A program made the translations under genes and the position numbers. Positions 45,501 to 55,703 of a stretch of DNA of 64,000 nt are shown in pieces. Location: NCBI GenBank assembly GCA_036924285.1, contig JAYKYS010000014.1, forward strand, positions 8,246,001 through 8,310,000. Direction: 5' to 3'. This DNA is from Asterella californica. Its lineage: Eukaryota > Streptophyta > Marchantiopsida > Marchantiales > Aytoniaceae. The notes below the pieces were generated by a model. That model did no database searches and was not told where the DNA came from. It was given only the letters and a program-made list of their open reading frames with translations. Position 1 is the stretch's first letter. Every line of letters starts with the position of its first letter.

Positions 45501-46555
45501 GCCAATTCCCTGTTCTCCTGTAATCTCCTTAATGCATATGTTATTACCCGCTTTCCGATATCTTCTTAACGATGCTAGTTATCCCGATCGATTAAGAATG
45601 CTAGTTATCCTGACCGAGACAATCTGTACTTGTCGCCGAGACAATCTGTACTTCGCGACAAGTACAGATTATGGAATGCTAACCCCGCAATGTGTTTCCC
45701 GAACCGTAGCACTGAATGCACTCTTTCTTTGTTACTCCACTGTACGCCCTCCACCAAAACGCTTGTCACTCATTCTCCAGATCTCGAACTCTATAATGCT
45801 GGCTAAATGCGAAAACCTTCCAAAGTAGAAAACCTTCGCTATCGACAGTAGACCAAATATTCAAGTGAGCTGAATTGCTCAGTGATACGAGTGAGTAGAC
45901 AATACGCAACTTCTATGTGTACCGTACATATAACTTGAAAAGCAAACGGTACACATAGAAACTGCCGCAGCTGATTCCCGTTGAATTAGCGCCTAGATGC
46001 CAAAGCCCGGGGGACCGTTGGAATTCGATTTTCCAGATAAATTCATCCAATCAACGAGTATTAGCTGAGACGTTCATTTTGAAATCATCGACACGCTTCC
46101 GGTAAGACTGCGACCATAATTTACAAACGTTAGTACCATCTTTGCACTGAAGCTGGTGAACTGATGTTACTAAAACAGTGTATGCAGTTGAACTACGATT
46201 TGCTTGACTACTTAACTTTCAACGTGAAAATCCATGCCACCTCGTTTGAATTCAGATTACACAAGTTAAAGCACGATTAACAGTGCAGAATGTCTGAGAA
46301 AGCTCAAATGGTAGAAAGCACCGCTTAGAGTGCTTTACCATAGTATACTTTCTAGACTCCAGCCAAGGAGTCTAGAAAGTCTCTCTACCCTCATTTCTCG
46401 ACCTCCCCTGCAAGTGATCTAATGGTGCAAAGTCAGCATAATTAGCTGTGATTTTCTGACCATTTAGTGTTAAGACTCTCAACATGATTACAAAGCATTT
46501 CTGACAAGTCTAGAATAATCTGCCCTTCTTAGCTTGAATATTTCCAAAATCTCTA

Positions 46556-46880
46556 ATTCCTATTCATCCTACGATTACGCTCGTACCAAAGATATCGCTC
46601 TCAATCGCCAATACATGCTCTGTGGCGCTCGGGCACCATAACAAGTTTTACGAGTTTGAAAGTAACATCTAAATGCGCCTTCAAATGAGGAGGATTTCTC
46701 GTATCGCGCGAGCTATTTGTCCAATAGGTTGGTTGGACGATTTTTCATTCGGTGCTACAATAACACTTTGCTGACACACATGGACGATTGTTTGGACGGT
46801 GGGTTCGAGCATCTATGTATTCTCGTCTTCATGCATATTTTACGTCGGAAGGGTTACGTGATGGAATACTTTATACATAG
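46556..46880. other. Filler junction and spacer in copy B
   Basis: About 30 bases of filler replace the 2.6-kb AT-rich block of copy A. Sequence from about 46,582 then matches copy A from about 31,277. No gene seen. Confidence 0.5.
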
Positions 46881-47144
46881 TTGACACCCGACCGCAGCTA
46901 TAACACGAGGAAAGAGAAAACGCGAGTGGTGGTCGTAGTAACACCTTCCACAAGACAAAAAATAGATAACATATATGAATTCTTAAGTACTGATTCGATT
47001 AGCGCGAAACTCTTTAGAGTTGAATTAGAGTTTAATATACAATACCCACGGAAAGAAAGATATTTTAAAATAATGAACTATATTTCAGTTGAGAATACTG
47101 TACTTACAATTTTACCGCTAAAGATAACTCTCTCTGATAACTAA
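46881..47144 (+). CDS. Hypothetical small protein, 87 aa (copy B)
   Basis: Counterpart of 31,577-31,840, with one residue different. No domain is recognised and coding status is uncertain. Confidence 0.3.
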   Translation: MTPDRSYNTRKEKTRVVVVVTPSTRQKIDNIYEFLSTDSISAKLFRVELEFNIQYPRKERYFKIMNYISVENTVLTILPLKITLSDN

Positions 47145-47614
47145 CGCAAAATAGTCTACACAGCGAGTATCACTAGACGGAAACTAAAACACTTTACTGG
47201 AAACTAAAACTGCAAAAGGACAATGAGAATGAGACATTATAAGGAGTATGCCGCTAAAGATGCTCTAAGTGATGAAGGTGTGAAAGTGCGGGTAGAGACT
47301 CGTAGTATGATCTTGCCCATGGGAATCCCGTTGGAAGCTCCGAGTTATGTCCTTAGACCTTTTCAACGCTGTGCAGATATCACTTATACTAGCCAGAGAG
47401 ATTGAGTATGACACATCTGGAAGGAAAGATTGTTAAATTCAGTGTGACACATCAACTACAACTAGCACTTTGACTTTCTAGATAATGATCTCGCACTAAG
47501 ATGGGGATCGTCCTGTTGTCGAAGCCCTTACAATACAAATACAATACTTGATAGCATCGAGGTGTATATGACGAGATATACGCCATTCGTTGCAACTTCA
47601 CAACTTAACATGTC

Positions 47615-47891
47615 AGGATCTGTCTCTCTCACACACTATCTGCTTTGGTCCCCATATATTCTATTCCGAACGAATCAACATGCGAAGATTGTTTAGTCTG
47701 GACCACATCGATTCTAATCTCCAAATTTAGTGTGTGAACTAGAACCTAGACAGGATCTGTCGTTCTCACACAGTATTTATCTGCTTTGGTCCCCATATAT
47801 TCTAGTCCAAATAAATCAACGTGGAAAGCTGTCAGCTCGGACCATCGATTCTAATCTCCAAACTTAGTGTGGAATTAGAACCTACATTGAT
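47615..47891. repeat. 137-bp tandem repeat, two units (copy B)
   Basis: Units start AGGATCTGTC at 47,615 and 47,752, as in copy A at 32,311 and 32,448. The second unit reaches the PPTase stop codon region. Confidence 0.85.
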
Positions 47892-48773
47892 TAACCTACA
47901 CAACTATTGTCAAGTGATATTCCAAGTCCCAACGCACCTCCTTGAAGAGTTTCATCCGAACTCATGGGTACAGTTTTCCATGCCTGGACTCGGAACGGTG
48001 CAGCAGTATCATCAGTTTCCTCCAGCTTATCCTCGACACATATTGACGCGACATGGGCAGGGCTCGGTTCAAACAGAACAAACTTCCAGCAGCTTGCAGC
48101 TTTCTCCCGTTCTGCCACCGATTTTGCCAGGTCAAGTGTAATCCGTTTGGCCTGCGAGTCTGCCGGCAATTCCAAGACTTTCGTGAGACGCTCACGCGCT
48201 TCTTGTGACGTCGTTAATCCAAAGGCGAATTCCTTAAACGGTACACCACTGATCCCTTTTCCCACTGCCTTCACGTAGGATTCTTTCAACGTCCACAGCT
48301 GCAAAAACCTCTGGCGCTGCTCGTGCGTATCTGTCATATGCTGAAGCCACTCTGCTTCCCGAGACGAAAGCTTATTCCGCGCGAAGGTCGCCAGTTTCGA
48401 GGTGAGTTTGCGTTCCTTCTCCTCAACGTCCACGCCGACAGCAGAATCAAGAGCTACGCCACAAGCTACGAGCGACGTTGTGTGTGAAAGTTTGAATGAC
48501 AGGCGTGGAGGATTCCAAGGCTTCCCATCTGTAGTGAGAGATGGCCATGTCACCTCCGGCTTTCCATACGAATTTTTCCTAAACCTCAAAGATGCCGGAT
48601 GGACTGCCCCGTTCGCATATCTTGCAAGAGTGCTGCGCACCAGCGTTCGGGCCAGTAGACGGCCTGTTCTGATTCTCTGTGTCCTAGCTTGAGGCACTGC
48701 GGCCAACTCCTCTGGCGACAGAATCCTCTCATAGCATTTTAACAGGGTTCCATCCACCTCATCGGGAAATATG

Positions 48774-49154
48774 TGTTGAACGCAGATAGAGTTATCGACT
48801 CACTGTCGATAACTCTATCATTTAGTCTAGTAGTGTCTTGAATAGGTTCCCCTCTACTGATTCACATGGCCAGCCGTTTTCGGTTCATGTGCGTCTCTCT
48901 GGATATAGTCATCGCACATGCTGAAGGGATATTTATCTCAGCGCGTACTCCTTGTTACAGTATATAGATCTCGTTGTTTGTTTACTTACATAGCTTTGGT
49001 AGTAGTCCTAGTGTGCTCCGTGAAAGTTTCTTTCTGTATTCACTAGCACCTGCGAGGTGCCGTTGGCAATCTCATCTGTCTCTCTTCACTGTACGTGGTG
49101 TCATTGCGATAGAATAGAAGCTGCTTCCGTAGCACAGTCTCGATATTCTCAACA
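48774..49154 (+). repeat. Copia 5' LTR (381 bp)
   Basis: Starts TGTTGAACGC and ends TATTCTCAACA. A TATA-like TATATAG lies near 48,961. It carries a perfect 14-bp inverted repeat at 48,785-48,819 that the 3' LTR lacks. Confidence 0.96.
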
Positions 49155-49172
49155 GGTTATGGGCCCACGCTC
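49155..49172 (+). promoter_or_regulatory. Copia primer binding site, initiator-tRNA anticodon type
   Basis: GGTTATGGGCCCA begins directly at the end of the 5' LTR. Its complement TGGGCCCATAACC is the anticodon stem-loop of eukaryotic initiator tRNA-Met (CAT anticodon). This is the half-tRNA priming type known from Drosophila copia, rather than the tRNA 3'-end type. Confidence 0.85.
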
Positions 49173-49259
49173 ACAAATCTTAAGCTTACCAGTCTAAGCA
49201 ATTAGATATTCTTCAGCAAAAGAAATCTATAGAACAGATTGAGTGTGTAGCCATTCAAG

Positions 49260-50219
49260 ATGGGTAGCAAGCCTGATCCGAAGGACGTAAGTCATATCTC
49301 TAAGTCCCAAGGTCAAAATTTCCAACTCTGGAAATTTCAGATGGTGATGCTTCTTGAAGCGAAGGAGGTGTTGGACGTTACAAAGGGCAGTGATACTTTT
49401 GCTCACGCAGCAGCAAGAGGACCGGACAGGGAAGCGCAGTGGAAGAAGAAAGACAATGCTGCAAGAATGTACATCTGTGCAGCGATCGATGAGAAGTTAT
49501 TGGAGAGATTAGTAAATTGTACCACTGCTCATCAGATGTGGAGTCGTCTGAGCACTCTTCATGAACAGAACGTCTTGGAGAACAAGCATATCCTCCAACA
49601 GCAGTTCTTTGAATGCAAAATGTTGTCTGGAGAGGATATAGCTAGTTACATAAGCAGAATAGAAGCACTGGCCAAGCGACTCAATGATTTAGGAGAATCC
49701 ACGTCTTCTTCTGCTGTTATTACTAAAATCATATGCAGTTTGCCTTCTACGTACAGAAATGTACTTGCAGCGTGGGATAATGTACCTTCCGACGAGCAAA
49801 CGTTGGAAAAGCTCACCACGCGGTTGTTGAAGGAAGAAGCCCTCTACATCAACAATGAAGCAGCTGCTCTCGATAACAGTCAAGCTCTGCTGAGTCAGAA
49901 TCAGAGAATTCTCATGCCGTTTGAGAAGTCATCCAGGAAGGTCAAGATCGACGAGTTGAAGCGGAAATATCCTTGTCGTAACTGTGGCAAGCGTGGCCAT
50001 TGGGCCAAAGAATGCAGAAGCAAGAAAAAGGTTCTACAAGGAACTTCAGGTGAATCTTCGGTTAGCACAGCAAATCTCTCGAGCAGTGTAGCATTTGCAA
50101 TCGAATCGTCGTCTCAAACTGAGGTGCACACGTGGTATGCCGATGGTGGTGCTAGCGAACACATGACAGGTCAACGATCATGGTTTAGCACTTTTAGATC
50201 TATTCCACCGAGAGCATGA
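49260..50219 (+). CDS. Copia gag-protease, 319 codons to TGA
   Basis: Gag begins MGSKPDPKDV. The UBN2-type helical domain (QNFQLWKFQMVMLLEAKEVL, IICSLPSTYRN) is followed by a CCHC zinc knuckle (CRNCGKRGHWAKEC) near residues 239-252. The start of the aspartic protease (WYADGGASEHMTG) comes near residue 290. The usual D-S/T-G triad reads D-G-G. The frame stops at TGA 50,217-50,219 and then continues in the same frame into pol, so the TGA is probably a mutated CGA in a once-continuous polyprotein. Confidence 0.92.
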   Translation: MGSKPDPKDVSHISKSQGQNFQLWKFQMVMLLEAKEVLDVTKGSDTFAHAAARGPDREAQWKKKDNAARMYICAAIDEKLLERLVNCTTAHQMWSRLSTLHEQNVLENKHILQQQFFECKMLSGEDIASYISRIEALAKRLNDLGESTSSSAVITKIICSLPSTYRNVLAAWDNVPSDEQTLEKLTTRLLKEEALYINNEAAALDNSQALLSQNQRILMPFEKSSRKVKIDELKRKYPCRNCGKRGHWAKECRSKKKVLQGTSGESSVSTANLSSSVAFAIESSSQTEVHTWYADGGASEHMTGQRSWFSTFRSIPPRA

Positions 50220-53200
50220 CCAGTACAAGTTGCAGATGATCGTGAACTCTGGGTTGAGGGCGTTGGTAATATCCTCATCACGACATCTGTTGGAGATGTT
50301 ACATTCAATGGCACGCTTCACGATGTTCTTTTTGTACCTTCATTGAGAAGAAATCTTTTCTCTATAGGTCAGGCAGCAGACAGAGGCATCAGTACCTTAT
50401 ACACAAAAAATATGTGTAGTCTCGTTAACGACAAAGGTGTTGAGGTGATGAGAGGTCATCGAGAAAAAAGGTTGTATAGACTAGACATGAAGGTAATTTC
50501 GTCTAGCGGTCATGCGAATGCTGTAGTTTCGACAATGACAGGAAAGAAGAACGATAACATACTTCTTTGGCATTACCGTTTTGGTCATATCAATCTCATG
50601 ACGATTTTAAGGATGCAGAAAGAGAAGATGGTAGAAGGATTACCAAACTCTTTCATTCAGCCAGACGACCCTTTCTGTGAGGCCTGTACTGTGAGGAAGC
50701 AACATCGACGATCGTTCCCTACAGTAATAGCACGAGAACGTGCAACACGTCCAGGAGAATTTCTACATGCCGACCTGTGTGGACCGATGAGTGTTAACTC
50801 AGTGGGAGGTGCCAGATATTTCGTCTTGTTCAAAGACGATTTCAGCGGATATCGTTTTGTTTATTTTGTTGCCAACAAAACAGATACATTTCTGTGTTAT
50901 CAGAAGGTGGAGAAACAGATCTTAAGAGATGCTGGAACAACTGTACGTGTCTTGAGAACAGACCGAGGTGGTGAATTCGTGAATAAGCTCTTTGCGGCTT
51001 ATTTGGAAGATGCAGGAGTCAAGCATGAAGTGACCGCACCATATTCACCTGAGCAGAATGGACGAGTTGAACGTGATAACCGTACCATCGTGGAAAGTGC
51101 TCGATGCATGTTGACTGCAGCACAACTCCCGTTGAGACTCTGGGCCGAAGCTGTAAACACAGCTGTTTATGTTCTCAATCGAACTCCTACAAGAGGTACG
51201 AGAGGTGTGTGTACCCCTTTTGAGCATTTAAAAGGGAGAAAGCCTGTAGTTTCTCACCTTCGCATGTTTGGGTGTGATGCTTTTGTCCTCATACCGGATC
51301 AACTTCGGAAGAAACTTGATCCCAAAAGTAAAAAGTTTACTTTTGTAGGATATTGTGAGAATTCCTCTACTTATAGAGTGTGGGATAGCTCCACGGATAA
51401 AGTAAGAGAGAGTAGAGAGGTCAATTTCCATGAGGTTATACCTTCATCCAGTAGTAAGTCTAATGACTTCAGGATTGAGGACGATGAAGATTTGGTGGTG
51501 CCAGTGATCGCCACTAATCAGGCAGAAAGTATTTCTCTGGAAGATGGGTTACCGGGAAACTCTGATATCACAAACAGCAATGAGACTGACATTTCTAGTC
51601 AGCGAACACTGGAAGTATTTGTTAGTGATCATGAGCAGACGGCAACCAGTTCTGATCCTGTTTCAGATGTTAGTTCAAACTCCGATGCAGAAAATGGAGT
51701 AAGTCAAGATCCTGACAATCCAGTGAGAGAAGAATCACATCGAAGAAGTCTCAGAACGGAGAGGAGAAAACCACAACAGTACGGAGAGCGGGAGTATGGT
51801 ACACAAAAAGTCTCTAATGCTTGGTTTAGCACAGCTTTAGAGATAGCCACCAGTTCAGTTGAGGATCCTGTTCGTTTTGAAGATGCTTGCCAAGATCCTA
51901 GATGGCGTGCAGCCATGGAAGAGGAACACGCAGCACTGGTCAAAAATGACACATGGAGTTTATGCCAGTTACCACCCGATCGTCGTGCAGTAAAATGTCG
52001 TTGGGTTTTCAAGACCAAATTGAAACCAACTGGGGAGGTAGACAGATATAAAGCCAGGCTTGTTGCCAAAGGTTTTTCTCAAGTCCCTGGTGTGGACTTC
52101 GAGGAAACATTTTCACCCGTGGTGAAATTTGATTCTATTCGTACAGTACTCTCAATCGTGGCAGCAGAAGACCTGGAGATGATACAGTCTGACGTAAAAA
52201 CTGCTTTTCTCAACGGAGACCTCCAAGAAGAAATTTACATGGAGCAACCAGCTGGATACGAGGAAGGGAGCAGAGGAGATGTCTGTCGTTTGAAGAAGGC
52301 GTTGTATGGCTTGAAGCAGGCTAGTCGAACTTGGAACAAGAAGTTCCACCAGTTCTTGGTGAAGTATAATCTTACACCCACTACGGCAGACTCTTGTGTG
52401 TATGTTAAAGCAGAAAGTCCAAAAATCATTACAACAATATTTGTTGACGATGGACTAGTATGCAGTGATAATCTGATTTTACTAAAGGAGATGATAGCAT
52501 ATCTTCAAGAGAATCTAGAAATCACGTACAGAGAAGCTGAATTTTACGTTGGTTTTCAGATTCGGAGGGATAGAGTTAATAAAAGACTCTATCTTAGTCA
52601 ATCTAGATATGTTTTAAATATTCTAGAGAGATTTGGTCAGAACAACGCACATACAGTATCCACTCCTGCAGATGTAGGTGCGCGGCTCAATGTGAGTAAC
52701 GCTGAAGGAGATTCTGTCCCTGTACAAGCTCCATACCAAGAAGCAGTAGGATCGCTAATGTTTGCGATGATTGGAACTAGACCTGATATCGCATACGCAG
52801 TAAGTCTGGTAGCTAGATTCAGTTCAGATCCACACTCCGATCACTGGCAAGCAGTTAAACGAATATTTAGGTACCTTAAAGGTACAGTCGATCTTGCACT
52901 TTGTTACGGAAGAAGTGGAGATAGTGCATCAAGAAATGTTCTTGAAGGGTATTGTGATGCAGACTATGGAGCAGATCTGGATTCACGAAAATCCAGAAGT
53001 GGATACATTTTCTTGCTGAACGGAGGACCAGTTGCTTGGATGAGCGCTCGACAAACATGCGTGGCTACATCTACAACTGAAGCAGAATACGTTTCTGCTT
53101 GTGCTGCTTGCAAAGAAGCCGTGTGGCTGAGGAGTTTGCTGATGGGAGTCAACTTTGTTCAAATACAAGCTACCTTACTCAAGATTGATAATCAGGGGGC

Positions 53201-53276
53201 AATACGTCTGATTAAAAATCCAGAGTTTCGAATCAAAATCATTCGTTCCAAATCATTATGTTCGTGCCCAGTTTGA
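50220..53276 (+). CDS. Copia pol: protease end, integrase, RT, RNase H
   Basis: In frame with gag after the TGA. Domains in order: GAG-pre-integrase with the HHCC finger (WHYRFGH, CEACTVRKQH); integrase core DDE (HADLCGP, LRTDRGGEF, SPEQNGRVERDN); a Ser/Asp-rich linker; RT (KARLVAKGFSQ, SDVKTAFLNGDL, ALYGLKQASR, and the catalytic FVDD near 52,440); RNase H (GYCDADYGAD, STTEAEYVSA, KIDNQGAI). A small deletion near 53,235-53,255 shifts the frame, giving an early stop at 53,276. The original tail (HYVRAQFEKDE, IADIFTKAIP) continues in another frame to a TAG at 53,434-53,436, 16 bases into the 3' LTR. No ATG is needed if it was translated as one polyprotein. Confidence 0.95.
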   Translation, partial: PVQVADDRELWVEGVGNILITTSVGDVTFNGTLHDVLFVPSLRRNLFSIGQAADRGISTLYTKNMCSLVNDKGVEVMRGHREKRLYRLDMKVISSSGHANAVVSTMTGKKNDNILLWHYRFGHINLMTILRMQKEKMVEGLPNSFIQPDDPFCEACTVRKQHRRSFPTVIARERATRPGEFLHADLCGPMSVNSVGGARYFVLFKDDFSGYRFVYFVANKTDTFLCYQKVEKQILRDAGTTVRVLRTDRGGEFVNKLFAAYLEDAGVKHEVTAPYSPEQNGRVERDNRTIVESARCMLTAAQLPLRLWAEAVNTAVYVLNRTPTRGTRGVCTPFEHLKGRKPVVSHLRMFGCDAFVLIPDQLRKKLDPKSKKFTFVGYCENSSTYRVWDSSTDKVRESREVNFHEVIPSSSSKSNDFRIEDDEDLVVPVIATNQAESISLEDGLPGNSDITNSNETDISSQRTLEVFVSDHEQTATSSDPVSDVSSNSDAENGVSQDPDNPVREESHRRSLRTERRKPQQYGEREYGTQKVSNAWFSTALEIATSSVEDPVRFEDACQDPRWRAAMEEEHAALVKNDTWSLCQLPPDRRAVKCRWVFKTKLKPTGEVDRYKARLVAKGFSQVPGVDFEETFSPVVKFDSIRTVLSIVAAEDLEMIQSDVKTAFLNGDLQEEIYMEQPAGYEEGSRGDVCRLKKALYGLKQASRTWNKKFHQFLVKYNLTPTTADSCVYVKAESPKIITTIFVDDGLVCSDNLILLKEMIAYLQENLEITYREAEFYVGFQIRRDRVNKRLYLSQSRYVLNILERFGQNNAHTVSTPADVGARLNVSNAEGDSVPVQAPYQEAVGSLMFAMIGTRPDIAYAVSLVARFSSDPHSDHWQAVKRIFRYLKGTVDLALCYGRSGDSASRNVLEGYCDADYGADLDSRKSRSGYIFLLNGGPVAWMSARQTCVATSTTEAEYVSACAACKEAVWLRSLLMGVNFVQIQATLLKIDNQGAIRLIKNPEFRIKIIRSKSLCSCPV

Positions 53277-53407
53277 AAAAGATGAGATCTACCCAGAATA
53301 CGTGAACACAAATGAGCAGATTGCAGATATCTTCACGAAAGCGATACCAGTTCAGAAGTTTCAACTGATGAGAAAGCATATGGGTATCATCGATCTTAGT
53401 TATCACA

Positions 53408-53420
53408 GTTCGAGTGGGAG
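53408..53420 (+). promoter_or_regulatory. Copia polypurine tract
   Basis: The purine-rich GAGTGGGAG directly precedes the 3' LTR at 53,421, the expected place for plus-strand priming. It is short and overlaps the original pol coding sequence. Confidence 0.7.
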
Positions 53421-53799
53421 TGTTGAACGCCGATAGAGTTATCGACTCACTGTGACAGTACCTTATTTAGTCTAGTAGTGTCTTGAATAGGTTCCCCTCT
53501 ACTGATTCACATGGCCAGCCGTTTTCGGTTCATGTGCGTCTCTCTGGATATAGTCATCGCACATGCTGAAGGGATATTTATCTCAGCGCGTACTCCTTGT
53601 TACAGTATATAGATCTCGTTGTTTGTTTACTTACATAGCTTTGGTAGTAGTCCTAGTGTGCCCCGTGAAAGTCTCTTTCTGTATTCACTAGCACCTGCGA
53701 GGTGCCGTTGGCAATCTCATCCGTCTCTCTTCACTGTACGTGGTGTCATTGCGATAGAATAGAAGCTGCTTCCGTAGCACAGTCTCGATATTCTCAACA
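53421..53799 (+). repeat. Copia 3' LTR (379 bp)
   Basis: Same as the 5' LTR except for about four substitutions and a ~12-base block near 53,452 (GTGACAGTACCTT), where the 5' LTR has the second arm of an inverted repeat. Ends CAACA, followed by the target duplication ATATG. Confidence 0.96.
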
Positions 53800-55703
53800 A
53801 TATGCACCAGAAATGAACCTCCCGCAACGCTGGAAGTGGTCTCATCAACTGAGATGACCACATTATGAGTTTATGTGAGATGCGATTTGAAATCGCATCT
53901 CACAACTCCACACTAGGATAACGCTCCATCTAAATACGTACAGGCCTGGACCGGAGGAGCTGCTGCACATGTCCGATTCCTTCTGCAGCTTTCAACCTGC
54001 TCATGGTCACAAGCTTTCTTCCTCTTCTTCTTCACCTTGAAACGCTTACATTCGGAGCCCTAAACTTATTTCCACCATCCCCGTTACCGTCCAGAAGTGC
54101 TCATAAACGCTCCAAATTTCTGTTCAGTTGTATCTCAGGCTTCTTCCAGCTGCTCGAGGCCTTGTGTCTATCCATGCCATGGCAGATGTTCGGATACGCG
54201 AGTAGTTTTCAGCGGAGGACATCTTCAGACATCCGTGCCATCGAACCAGCTTAACTTGAGGCTGATCGTCGGAGCTTACTTTGAAGTATCTCCCATGAGG
54301 AAGCGACAAAGTAGTGGGCACTTCGGAATAAAAAATGTGAGAGAGAAATATAGAGCCTGTTTCAGAGGGCGGGCCACTGGAAGCTTTATAAGTGAAATGC
54401 ATGTTTAGTAAAGAGCGTCAGCTGATCATGGGCCGGGAGGTCTTGTTACGACGCGGGGCTTTCGTAAAAGCCTTCTGCGTGCTGTTTCATCGTGATGATG
54501 CAAGCTGAGTGTAGAGGATCTATACTGAAGTCCTCTGGATAGATAAAACTTATTGTTCAAGGTCACACGAAGAGTTCGTAAGTCTAAGAACCAAATATTG
54601 GAAAGGAGCTCAGCTTGCTTATGGGCTTGCGTTCCGTAGACGTATTATGATCAGCATTCCGAAGTTCAGACATGACTGAGTTTGAAGCACCTTCTTGACA
54701 TTTGGATGGAGTGTCAAGTGGATGTGATGTCTGGACCTCCTGAAGTACTTCAAGTGAAGGTTACATCCAGATTCCTGACACTGTTGCAGGAGAAATCTGT
54801 TGAGCCCTGACACACTATTATAATTCGATTCGTGATCCTAACAGTAAGACCAAGGCAAGAAAATTCCTCGAATCCTGCTAACAGGTAATCACAGGTGCCG
54901 ACTGAAAACAGATATCTCTGAGACAGTAACGCATTTGATATTCCAAAGCATGAGCTTGAAGAGCATACCTTATGCTCCACAATGACAACATTACCTGCAC
55001 GTGAAATCATTCCGGATCACTCCGATGTAGAGGTGCGACTTGCCGCAGTTTTGAAGTAAAATCTAATGAGGTTTCTGAAGGGGAAACAACCACCCATCAT
55101 TTCTCACGTTGCACGCACTACCAGCTTAGACACTGCGTCATGCACAACCCGCAACTCTCGGGGATTGACAGTAACTTGATTCCAAAACTTGCTTAATTGT
55201 TCAGGTACATTGCCAACCCTTGGACCGTCTGCTCTATCTATTCAGCTCAAATCTCTGAAAGAAGTCGTCCAGCTCGAATAAGGTGGTTCAGCCTATAACC
55301 ATATAAGCCAATAACAAGCCTGTAAAATCACCGGTCCAGATGGCTGCTGATTTCATCCTTACGAAACACTGTTAACGTAAGGTACTGCTATTACTCCTCT
55401 CAAGTCCAACGTGGTAGGCGACCGCCCGAATCGTTAGAACCGAACAAGCTGAGGTAAGCCGACAATTTCTGCTATGTACAGACGAGGCCGGACGTCCAGA
55501 ACAAGATCCACAAAATTGCTTTTATGGCTTTTGCATTGATCCATAGACAGTGGTAAGCCGAAAGGTACATTCCGCGCGCGACGAGACCTTCGGTACTGCA
55601 TGGTTGCTAAAAGTTTCATGCACTTGCTTCTCCACTGTCTACGCGGCATGCGACAGCTGCGCCATGTGTGTTAAGAGTCCCTATATTACAGTGACAAAGT
55701 ACT

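Larger units (their letters stand above)
48774..53799 (+). mobile_element. Young Ty1/Copia LTR retrotransposon, 5.0 kb
   Basis: LTRs at 48,774-49,154 and 53,421-53,799 begin TGTTG and end CAACA. The insertion is flanked by the 5-bp target duplication ATATG (48,769-48,773 and 53,800-53,804). The corresponding empty site in copy A reads GGGAAATATGCACCAG (about 33,400-33,415). Internal order is PBS, gag, protease, integrase, RT, RNase H and polypurine tract, which is Copia order. The LTRs differ by a few substitutions and one short block, so insertion is recent. A TGA between gag-protease and pol, and a frameshift near the pol 3' end, suggest the copy is no longer autonomous. Confidence 0.97.
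47891..53845 (-). pseudogene. 4'-phosphopantetheinyl transferase, copy B, split by Copia insertion
   Basis: The main body (48,773-47,891) is an uninterrupted minus-strand frame of about 294 codons with all family motifs: RFRKNSYGKPEV, LSHTTS, GVDVEEKERKL, and WTLKESYVKAVGKG. The first ~15 codons (MRPLPALREVHFWC from the ATG at 53,843-53,845) lie on the far side of the 5.0-kb Copia element. Before insertion the copy would have had an open frame of roughly 309 codons, typical for the family. No in-frame Met occurs near the insertion to restart translation, so a normal product is not expected. Copy A still holds the uninterrupted insertion site. Confidence 0.9.

Noticed and set aside
50217..50219. 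Selenocysteine or programmed readthrough at the Copia TGA
   Set aside because: No stimulatory structure was recognised, and simple CGA-to-TGA decay is more likely; left as a test in the findings.
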